A stretch of 19,743 nucleotides of DNA from Promethearchaeota archaeon. GTDB taxonomy: Archaea; Asgardarchaeota; Lokiarchaeia; Sigynarchaeales; SOKP01. Made by a program: the position numbers and the translations under genes. Shown piece after piece: positions 7,184 to 14,413 of the stretch. Below the pieces are notes generated by a model. That model saw only the letters and a list, made by a program, of their open reading frames with translations, did no database searches and was not told the origin of the DNA. Location of the stretch: assembly GCA_019057975.1 (NCBI GenBank), contig JAHLWJ010000048.1:1-19743 (forward strand). Direction: 5' to 3'. The first letter of the stretch is position 1. The number at the start of each line of letters is the position of its first letter.

Positions 7184-8227
7184 TTATTGTTTCGGGGGAT
7201 TTACACACCAGATATAATGACCATCTTCGATTCTTATCTTACGAGGTAAATCAAATTCACATTCCTTAGTACGTACATCTGAGGAACAGCGAGGGTGAAA
7301 GGTACATCCCGAAGGTGGGGCTATAGGACTTGGAACTTCACCTTGAAGTATAAATTTTATATCCCTATTTTTCATATCAACTTCAGATCTTGATGCTAAA
7401 AGCGCTTGGGTGTAAGGATGTGTAGGTTTTGAAAAAATTTGATCAGTATCACCGATTTCAACAATTTGACCAAGATACATAACTGCAATTCGATCAGCAA
7501 TATGATTTACTACAGCTAAATTATGTGTAATGAATAAATAACAATATCCATAATTTTTTTGTAATTTTTTTAGTAAGTTAAGGATTTGTGCTTGCACCGA
7601 TACATCAAGTGCAGAAGTTGGTTCGTCAAGAACTATAAGTTCTGGATTGGTTGCAAGTGCTCGAGCAATAACAATTCTTTGCTTTTGCCCTCCTGAAAAC
7701 TCGTGAGGATAACGATCCATGTGTTCTCGCTTCAATGCTACCTCCTTCATTATTTCTAAGACTTTCTTTCTTAGTTCATCCTTTTTTTTGAGACGCAACA
7801 AATTTTTAAGAGGTTCTGCAATGATATCAAACACTTTCAAGCGAGGATTTAAAGAAGCATCTGGATCCTGATAGACAATTTGAATTTTCTGTCTGATAAA
7901 TCTTGAATAAGGGAAAGGGAGAGACTTGTCGTGAAATCGAATATCACCATTAGTCTTTTTTACTAAACCTAAAATCGAAAGAGCTGCTGTTGTTTTCCCG
8001 CAACCACTTTCTCCAACTAATCCAAGGGTTTCACCTGTCTTAATTTCGAAAGATATACCGTTAACAGCTTTAATGACACCTATTTGTCTTCTAAATATTC
8101 CTCCAATAAGAGGATAAAAAACTTTCAAATCTTTAACAATTAAGAGATTTTTGCCTTTTTCAAGATTACTATATTTGACCAAATTTTTCAACTCTAATAA
8201 CTTTAAATGTAATATATTTAACAGCAA
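7184..8227 (-). CDS. oppF: Peptide-type ABC importer ATPase, OppF/DppF-like
   Basis: One of the two cytoplasmic ATPases powering the peptide-type importer. Motifs are in order: Walker A GESGCGKT (72-79), Q-loop YQDPDASLNP (from 119), signature FSGGQKQR (177-184), Walker B with LDEPTSALD (200-208), and H-loop His235. The C-terminal oligopeptide-transporter extension has C308, C314, C323 and C341, the pattern linked to an iron-sulfur cluster in some DppD-type subunits. The ORF opens with TTG at 8227 and has no ATG near its N-terminus. Relatives begin a few residues before LLIVKDLKV (28-36), so the true start may be a TTG further in, for example 8191. It follows the oppD fusion gene after 137 bases. 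A possible internal promoter (TTTTATAATAA, 8304-8294) lies in that gap. Confidence 0.9.
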   Translation of the reverse strand: MLLNILHLKLLELKNLVKYSNLEKGKNLLIVKDLKVFYPLIGGIFRRQIGVIKAVNGISFEIKTGETLGLVGESGCGKTTAALSILGLVKKTNGDIRFHDKSLPFPYSRFIRQKIQIVYQDPDASLNPRLKVFDIIAEPLKNLLRLKKKDELRKKVLEIMKEVALKREHMDRYPHEFSGGQKQRIVIARALATNPELIVLDEPTSALDVSVQAQILNLLKKLQKNYGYCYLFITHNLAVVNHIADRIAVMYLGQIVEIGDTDQIFSKPTHPYTQALLASRSEVDMKNRDIKFILQGEVPSPIAPPSGCTFHPRCSSDVRTKECEFDLPRKIRIEDGHYIWCVNPPKQ

Positions 8228-8364
8228 AACTAGTAATCGTTGCTATTAAACAGAAGAATCAAACTCATCCATCATATTTTTTTTTCATTAAGGTTTATTA
8301 TAAAACACTTTTTTGTTCAATTACTGAAATTTTTCTTTTCTAACTCTTTTAATTTAAGGGTTAC

Positions 8365-11280
8365 TTAATTTTTATATTGAGGATCATAAAGGTGGCATGC
8401 CACGAAATACTCTGGTTCAACTTCTATGCTTTTTGGCACTTTAGAATTACAAGGTTCAAAACGATATTGACAACGAGGGTGAAATCGACATCCTGAGGGG
8501 GGATATATTAGATTTGGCACTAATCCTGGGATTACTTCAAGTTCCTCTTTTTTTTTCCCAACAACGGGTATCGACGCAATAAGACCCTTTGTATATGGAT
8601 GAGAGGGTCTTTCAAATATCCTATAAACATCTCCATATTCAACTATAAACCCACTATACATGACTGCGACTCTATCACACATTTTTGATATGATTCCAAG
8701 ATCATGTGTAATAAAAAGAATAGATGTATTGTATTTTTGTCCGAGAATCTTCATTAAATGAAGAATTTGATTTTGGATTGTAACATCCAATGCGGTTGTC
8801 GGCTCATCTGCTATTAATAATCTAGGACTACATGCAAGAGCCATAGCAACTTGAATTCTTTGTCGCATTCCCCCACTTAATTCATGGGGATATAAGTCAT
8901 AGATCCGTTCTGGGGAAGGAATGTTAAGTTCTCTTAGTAATTGCTCACTTAATTCTCGAGCAATACTGTATATACTTTTGCCAGGATGTTTCGTTGCTTC
9001 TAAGAGAAGTTCATCTTCCATGTGTAGGAGAAATACTTCAGAGATTTGTCTGCCTACTTTAAAAACTGGATTTAGAGAATTAAGAGGATCCTGAAAGATC
9101 ATTGTTATTTTGTTTCCGCGATAGTTTAAAATTTCCTTCTCAGATTTTTGGAGTAAATCTTCACCGTCAAATATAACTTTTCCACTCTCAATTTTCCCAG
9201 GCGGACGAACAACCTGAAGTATAGATAAAGCAGTAACTGATTTCCCACAACCTGTTTCTCCTACAAGACCAAGAGTTTCGCCTTCATAGATTTTAAAAGA
9301 TACTCCTTCTACCGCGCGTACAACACCTTCTTCACTGTAAAAATAGGTCGTAAGATCATTAACATCTAAAATAATTTTTTTTCCTTCAATTCTTTTATCT
9401 TGAATTTGTGTTTCCGTCACTGCTGGTAAGATTACTTGGCCTTGTCTCATTTCTTTCTTGAAGTGTTCTGGATAAAACTTCACTTTTAAAGATATGGCAT
9501 AAAAAATAAGAAAAATAGTTATATCGACAATAAGATGCACTCGAATATCCTGAACGTTGAAATTATAATTTGGTAAAATTATTAGAAATAAATTTAACAA
9601 GATGTCAATAATAATTATACTCAAGAAAAATGTGATAACTTCAATATTAAACGCAAAAATTAAGGATTGTTTAAACTCTTTACTATAAAGCTTCATAACA
9701 ATAACTGAACCAATAGTGATATCTATAACTAGAATAAGAACATTATTCAGAAGATTATCACCAAAAACATAAACAAAAAATAATTTAAGTGGTAAATTTA
9801 TAATAAACCATAGTAAATTCATAATAACTGCCTTTCTAAGAGATGCATCAAATCCTTTCTTACTTGAAAGCCATCTCGTAATATATATTCCTATAATAAA
9901 TATAATAATCAAAGAAATTATTGTAGAGAAAAGATCAGAGATAATGATTTGATAGATACCCATAAAAAAATAATAATAAATAAAGAAGAGAGGAACTACC
10001 CAAATCCATAGTAGAATAATTCCACCAATGAAAATAGAATCTCTAAGAAATTTTTTTGTAATCCGGTTCTCAGTAGGTATGAGTTTGTTAAGAATAATAT
10101 TAATAGAGATGTCGATAAGAACCATAAAAAAAGCCCATTTAACACTAAGAACAAACATGTCAAAAATAGGATTTAAGGTAGATAATAATTGTATTAAATT
10201 GATTAATACAATAACAAAAGTAATAATCCACAATAACCCTACGATTATAATTTTAATCATCCTTCTATTTTTTTCCTTTAAATGAATGCTATCATCTAAA
10301 AGATGTAAGTTCCTAAGTTTTTTCAATAAATAGAGATAAAATTTACAAGAAACACTTTCTACAAGGTAAACATCATTTTCATGCTCATTAAAACTAACAT
10401 CAAAATCTTGAGCGTCTACTATAGCTTCCTTTTCTCTAAATTGTTGTTTTTGAATTGGTTTTTCTTTCTCTTTTATTATCGCTTCTAGAAATTTCTTCTT
10501 ACTTTTTATAACTGCTTCTGGTAAAAACTTAATTCTTAACAAATTGAAATAGCTTACAATAAATATACCTAGAACAACAACCATTATCACGCGAAGATCT
10601 TGTTTTATAATAGTTATTCCGAATAATCTAGAGATATACATTTCAATAACGATAAATTGGACAAACCAGATCCCAAACGAAATTATTCCACTCGCGATTA
10701 AAGAATTTTTGAATTCCACTTTTGGAGTCTGTTTCTCAACTGGTTTTGCTTTATTTATTAAATATGTAAGAATTGTAATAAAAAAGACGGTAAAGAAAGC
10801 CGTGAAAACCCCAATATATAACATATCATAATCTGGTTTATTTGGTTCCCATACCAATTGAATTCCTAATATATCAAATGAGAGAAATATTAATGCTATA
10901 CCCCAAACTAAACCAACCATTATTATATATATTTTTTTGAATATTTTACGCAGATCAATATCTTCAAATGGACGAGATTTATCAAACTTTTTTAAAAAGG
11001 CTTTATATAAGGGGAAATATATGCATATTGCTATTGCAAAGAAGAGATAATTGTTATTCAAATATCCAATTATAGTATAATAATATTCTAAACTTTCAAT
11101 AACAAACCCAATACCAAATATAATTCCAAAGACTATTAACAAACTCAAAGCTAGACTCCCAGCATTTGTTAGTATCCTTTGATCCTTTGGAAGTAGTTTG
11201 TTTATTAGACTAATTACAAGAAATAATACTATTAAGATCGCAACAACTTCAACAAGAAGTAGTCCATAATTAAAAGCCAT
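8365..11280 (-). CDS. oppD: OppD-type ATPase fused to a large N-terminal multi-pass membrane domain
   Basis: A 971-residue protein, about three times the normal OppD length. Residues 1 to about 620 are a membrane domain of some 14-17 hydrophobic helices arranged as repeated two-helix modules, with a charged soluble stretch at about 255-335. Residues 635-971 are a complete OppD/DppD ATPase: Walker A GETGCGKS (674-681), Q-loop FQDPLNSLNP, signature LSGGMRQR (801-808), Walker B ADEPTTALD (824-832), H859, and a tail with C931, C937, C944 and C962. The frame is uninterrupted, and the ATG follows AAAGGA, so this is a true fusion and not two genes. It lies 33 bases after oppC. The ATPase must pair with OppF under the OppBC pore. 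The membrane domain may anchor, regulate or add a channel or sensor. I know no named family for that domain. Confidence 0.9.
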   Translation of the reverse strand: MAFNYGLLLVEVVAILIVLFLVISLINKLLPKDQRILTNAGSLALSLLIVFGIIFGIGFVIESLEYYYTIIGYLNNNYLFFAIAICIYFPLYKAFLKKFDKSRPFEDIDLRKIFKKIYIIMVGLVWGIALIFLSFDILGIQLVWEPNKPDYDMLYIGVFTAFFTVFFITILTYLINKAKPVEKQTPKVEFKNSLIASGIISFGIWFVQFIVIEMYISRLFGITIIKQDLRVIMVVVLGIFIVSYFNLLRIKFLPEAVIKSKKKFLEAIIKEKEKPIQKQQFREKEAIVDAQDFDVSFNEHENDVYLVESVSCKFYLYLLKKLRNLHLLDDSIHLKEKNRRMIKIIIVGLLWIITFVIVLINLIQLLSTLNPIFDMFVLSVKWAFFMVLIDISINIILNKLIPTENRITKKFLRDSIFIGGIILLWIWVVPLFFIYYYFFMGIYQIIISDLFSTIISLIIIFIIGIYITRWLSSKKGFDASLRKAVIMNLLWFIINLPLKLFFVYVFGDNLLNNVLILVIDITIGSVIVMKLYSKEFKQSLIFAFNIEVITFFLSIIIIDILLNLFLIILPNYNFNVQDIRVHLIVDITIFLIFYAISLKVKFYPEHFKKEMRQGQVILPAVTETQIQDKRIEGKKIILDVNDLTTYFYSEEGVVRAVEGVSFKIYEGETLGLVGETGCGKSVTALSILQVVRPPGKIESGKVIFDGEDLLQKSEKEILNYRGNKITMIFQDPLNSLNPVFKVGRQISEVFLLHMEDELLLEATKHPGKSIYSIARELSEQLLRELNIPSPERIYDLYPHELSGGMRQRIQVAMALACSPRLLIADEPTTALDVTIQNQILHLMKILGQKYNTSILFITHDLGIISKMCDRVAVMYSGFIVEYGDVYRIFERPSHPYTKGLIASIPVVGKKKEELEVIPGLVPNLIYPPSGCRFHPRCQYRFEPCNSKVPKSIEVEPEYFVACHLYDPQYKN

Positions 11281-11313
11281 AGATATAATCCTTTTTTAAT
11301 GTATTTTTATTTT

Positions 11314-12303
11314 TTATATATGTAATCGTGGATCTAATGCATCTCTCAAACCATCACCAATTAATATAAATCCAATTGCAGTAATTCCTATGAAAAATCC
11401 TGGCCAAAGAGCTGCTCCTGGTGTTTCGAAATGACCTCTTGCATACATAATATCTGCTCCCCAATTAGCAACATCTGGATCCCCCAAACCTATAAAGGCA
11501 AGACCTGCTAGACCTATAACAGTTACCCCCATTGCTCCAAAGAAAGATATAATAATGGGAGAGATAGCGTTAGGAAAAATATGTTTAAACATAACTCTAA
11601 ATTTAGTTGCACCACTACTTATTGCAGCTCTAACATAATCATTTTGTTTTACTTGTAAAACTAAAGATCGCATAAATCTAATGTTAAAGGGTATAAAAAG
11701 AATACCATAAATTAGTAGAGTAGTATATAAATCCTTTCCAACCAAGGGAGCAATAACTAAAACAATTATCAACATTGGTAAACTTAAGAATATATCACAG
11801 ATGCGCATAATGATGAAATCAACCCTACCTCCAAAATATGCCGAAATTGTTCCTATAAAAACACCTCCACCTATAGAAATTGCAACTGGGAACACTGCTG
11901 CCTGTATCGTAGTCCTAGTACCCCAGATCAATCTTCCAAGAATATCCCATCCAAATTGTGTTGTACCTAATGGGTGTTCTGGCGATGGTGGTTGGAACGC
12001 GGGTTCTCCCGGATATAGTGGTGGAGTTACGTTCGCTAAAGTAAGTTCAGTAAGCCCAGGAGCATAAACGGCTATAAATACCACAATTAAAACCAAGAAG
12101 AAACCAACCAGGGTTAAAGGCGTAATAAGACGGCGGAATACTCTTCTTTTTGATTTTAATTTTTCAATCTGATATTCTCGTGCAGAAAATTCAGGGTTTC
12201 GCCAACCAGGCATTAAATAAAATTTGATTAATCGCTTAATCTTTGCATTACTATTCTTTAGTGGATATTCCTCAATTTTATCTTTTTCGCTATAATCTTG
12301 CAT
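11314..12303 (-). CDS. oppC: Peptide-type ABC importer permease, OppC/DppC-like
   Basis: Inner-membrane permease that forms the importer pore with OppB. The N-terminus has a long basic cytoplasmic part and a helix near residues 60-80 (PLTLVGFFLVLIVVFIAVY). The family segment HPLGTTQFGWDILGRLIWG follows, then about five more helices. The ATPase-coupling EAA loop is visible as RAAISSGATKFRVMFKHIFPN, and the protein ends with the typical GDGLRDALDPRL. I chose the ATG at 12303 because GTGAT lies 7 bases upstream; an in-frame GTG at 12315 would add four residues. Only 25 bases separate it from the oppB stop, so the two are cotranscribed. Confidence 0.93.
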   Translation of the reverse strand: MQDYSEKDKIEEYPLKNSNAKIKRLIKFYLMPGWRNPEFSAREYQIEKLKSKRRVFRRLITPLTLVGFFLVLIVVFIAVYAPGLTELTLANVTPPLYPGEPAFQPPSPEHPLGTTQFGWDILGRLIWGTRTTIQAAVFPVAISIGGGVFIGTISAYFGGRVDFIIMRICDIFLSLPMLIIVLVIAPLVGKDLYTTLLIYGILFIPFNIRFMRSLVLQVKQNDYVRAAISSGATKFRVMFKHIFPNAISPIIISFFGAMGVTVIGLAGLAFIGLGDPDVANWGADIMYARGHFETPGAALWPGFFIGITAIGFILIGDGLRDALDPRLHI

Positions 12304-12328
12304 TATTAATATCACAATTTCTAAATCA

Positions 12329-13399
12329 TTAAGTATATGTTATCCTCGGATCGATAATGGTATATATTACATCTGTTGCTAATGTTCCACCAATTATAAT
12401 TAAGCACGAACATACTAAAAATCCGTTTATAAGTAAATAATCACCTTGAGTTACAGAACGAACAAAGTAATATCCAAATCCTAAATATTGAAAAGTTGCT
12501 TCTAAGAAAATTGATCCTAAAAGTGACCCTGTTATCGTGGTTATTATGAGATTACTTGAAGGAATTAAAGCATTCCGAAGGGCATGTGAGTTGATGACCT
12601 TTTTTTCCGGAACTCCCTTAGCTCGGGCTGTCCGAATATAATCCTGATCCATGACATCTAACATACTAGAACGAGTTTGTCTAGTGATACCCGCCAGAGA
12701 AGCAAAAGATATACAAATTACTGGAATAATTAAATGGAGGACAGTATCAAAAAAGAAGATAGGGTCGTTATTGAAAATAGCATCAATAAGTCGAAATCCA
12801 GTAAAGTATTCACCTTTTAATTCAAGTCCAGATGTATTCGAAAACATAATCGGTAGATCAATTTCACCATATGTAAATTTATGTAAAGAAACACCAAAAA
12901 ATAATTGTAGTAGGTTACCTATAAAAAAAATTGGCACTCCCGCACCTAGAACCGCAAGAAAACGAATAGAGGTATCTTTTAGTTTATCCTTGTTTGTTGA
13001 GGATACAATTCCAAGCTTAACGGCAATAAGGGGAATTATAACAATCGGAACTATCATTAATTCAATTGTTTTAGGAAAAACCAAACCGATAACTTCGGTT
13101 ACAGGGGTGTTACGCATAATAACATAGGAATCACCCCAATTTCCAGTGAAAAAATTCTGTAGATAAATTATTAACTGAACATATATTGGTTTGTCATATC
13201 CCATTCTTCTTTTTTCTTCTGCAATCATTCTTTGTATTTGTTCTATATCTTCGCCAAACGCCACCTGTGAAATAACAGGAAACACATTCATGAATTTTGA
13301 TAAAACAAAAGTAATTATTAAAACTATGATTAATATTGGAATCATCATCAATATGCGCTTGATAATATATTTAATCATATTCTGAGCTTGACGAGCCAT
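12329..13399 (-). CDS. oppB: Peptide-type ABC importer permease, OppB/DppB-like
   Basis: A 356-residue inner-membrane permease, the partner of OppC. It opens with the classic YIIKRILMMIPILI helix. It has about six transmembrane segments, a large external region near residues 50-100 and 165-215, and the ATPase-contacting EAA-type loop DYIRTARAKGVPEKKVI. The C-terminus ends with VIYTIIDPRI, typical of DppB. AGGAAG stands 5 bases before the ATG. It follows the small membrane protein gene by 59 bases. The length is slightly above the family norm because the external loop is longer, which suits an archaeal version. Confidence 0.92.
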   Translation of the reverse strand: MARQAQNMIKYIIKRILMMIPILIIVLIITFVLSKFMNVFPVISQVAFGEDIEQIQRMIAEEKRRMGYDKPIYVQLIIYLQNFFTGNWGDSYVIMRNTPVTEVIGLVFPKTIELMIVPIVIIPLIAVKLGIVSSTNKDKLKDTSIRFLAVLGAGVPIFFIGNLLQLFFGVSLHKFTYGEIDLPIMFSNTSGLELKGEYFTGFRLIDAIFNNDPIFFFDTVLHLIIPVICISFASLAGITRQTRSSMLDVMDQDYIRTARAKGVPEKKVINSHALRNALIPSSNLIITTITGSLLGSIFLEATFQYLGFGYYFVRSVTQGDYLLINGFLVCSCLIIIGGTLATDVIYTIIDPRITYT

Positions 13400-13458
13400 A
13401 ATTTCTTCCTGCTTAAAAACTTTGTATGAGTTTATATCAATTATTATTTCTGTCTATT

Positions 13459-13887
13459 CTAATATTTTTCTCTTTTTCGTACTGATAATTGTTTGAATTT
13501 CATCCCTATCAAAGAACCGCTTAGAGTTAATCCGATTAAAATTAAAATGTTAAGATATCCCTTGTAATGAGCAAATTGTAAAATAAAGGGCTCTAAACTC
13601 AACCCAAACATAACAAAATAAAAAATAAACCCTTCCAAGATTATCGTGGGAACTAGCCAAATCGATGCTCTAATTCCATAATGGGGGATTTCTTCCTTGT
13701 AAGTCAGAATGAAACACACTATAAATAATAATATTAAAGGCAAAAAGAAAGTGTCCACATACACTTCATATGTCCAAAATAACACCGTTCGATCTATTTC
13801 AGTAAAAGATATCCATGTTTGTTCCGTAAGAGATATCCACTCATCAACCAAAACGATGTTGATGACAAGACCATAATATCCTAGCAA
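13459..13887 (-). CDS. Small membrane protein heading the importer operon, related to the OppD membrane domain
   Basis: The canonical-start ORF opens at a TTG (13887) and gives 142 residues with about four hydrophobic helices and a basic tail (KFKQLSVRKREKY). That TTG falls inside a hydrophobic stretch. The same frame stays open upstream to 14028 with no ATG, GTG or TTG, and it encodes an acidic, soluble-looking segment. GAGGG stands 7 bases before an ATT at 14004, so the true start may be that ATT (181 residues). Residues 113-130 match residues 513-530 of the OppD fusion at 9 of 18 positions (N-x-LIL-x6-GS-x-I-x-MK). It may therefore be a stand-alone relative of that membrane domain and an accessory importer subunit. 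I recognise no named family. Confidence 0.6.
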   Translation of the reverse strand: MLGYYGLVINIVLVDEWISLTEQTWISFTEIDRTVLFWTYEVYVDTFFLPLILLFIVCFILTYKEEIPHYGIRASIWLVPTIILEGFIFYFVMFGLSLEPFILQFAHYKGYLNILILIGLTLSGSLIGMKFKQLSVRKREKY

Positions 13888-14060
13888 TACAATTATATAA
13901 CCTAATATAACGGCTCCTTGCCTACCCCAATCAATTTTAAAATGAGAATGAAAATCCGTCTTATCTTGAAACTCTTCTTCTTGAACCTCAATATGTTTCT
14001 TAATTGTTGCTCCCTCAGTTTTGTTTTAACTCTAAGATTCTATATTATTTTTCCAACAAT

Positions 14061-14090
14061 ATATTTAAATCCACATTGTATATTATATCT
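14061..14090 (-). promoter_or_regulatory. Importer operon promoter with a motif resembling the binding-protein operator
   Basis: On the minus strand ATTTAAATAT (14070-14061) is a good TATA box, placing the transcript start near 14040 and leaving a leader of about 35 bases to the possible ATT start. On the plus strand, TTTAAATCCACATTGTATAT (14064-14083) resembles TTTAATCCATACTGTATATT at 3191-3210, with one inserted base and two substitutions. Confidence 0.5.
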
Positions 14091-14154
14091 TTTAAATTTT
14101 ACCATAATATAGATCTTTTACATTTTACTATTTAGCTTTTTTTTTGGAAAAATT

Positions 14155-14164
14155 AGTTTAAAAA
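14155..14164 (+). promoter_or_regulatory. Possible TATA box for the truncated ORF and dienoyl-CoA reductase
   Basis: AGTTTAAAAA is preceded by GAAAAATT, a BRE-like purine stretch. The predicted transcript start is near 14186, upstream of the AGGGAG site and the ATG at 14233. A second AT-rich candidate, TTATATTAAATATA (14380-14393), lies right before the reductase start. Confidence 0.35.
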
Positions 14165-14232
14165 ACATTTTTAATGAGTGCTGTCTATTTATTACACATC
14201 ACATCAAAAATATTAAAAGGGAGCGATATGAT

Positions 14233-14367
14233 ATGGGAGAAAAAAATATAGTAATGCTTGGTTTTGGTGATATGGGAAAAAAAATTGCCCAAGTATGTTT
14301 ACTGGCAACTTTCTTTGTCCTATGCAATATACAAAGACTAACTATAAAAAGCTTAGCCCATTTTTAA
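14233..14367 (+). pseudogene. Truncated Rossmann-fold N-terminus (44 codons)
   Basis: An ATG with AGGGAG upstream starts MGEKNIVMLGFGDMGKKIAQ, a beta strand plus G-x-G-x-x-G nucleotide-binding turn like the start of NAD(P)-dependent dehydrogenases. After about 20 residues the likeness ends, and a stop follows at residue 45. It is far too short for a Rossmann domain, so it looks like the remnant of a decayed or interrupted dehydrogenase. It is also possible that it is a short translated leader. It ends 46 bases before the reductase gene. Confidence 0.45.
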
Positions 14368-14413
14368 GGGAGAATAATTTATATTAAATATATTTCTAGT
14401 AGGTGATATGTAA

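Noticed and set aside
10028..10285. 85-codon plus-strand ORF inside the oppD fusion gene
   Set aside because: Antisense to hydrophobic coding sequence; the Ile-rich product mirrors the opposite strand and has no upstream promoter.
12651..13127. 158-codon plus-strand ORF inside oppB
   Set aside because: It is fully antisense to a gene with clear permease motifs, has no family motif, and arises from the codon pattern of the opposite strand.
13918..14112. 64-codon plus-strand ORF before the dienoyl-CoA reductase
   Set aside because: Lies over the importer operon promoter and the upstream extension of its first gene; low-complexity hydrophobic product with no motif.
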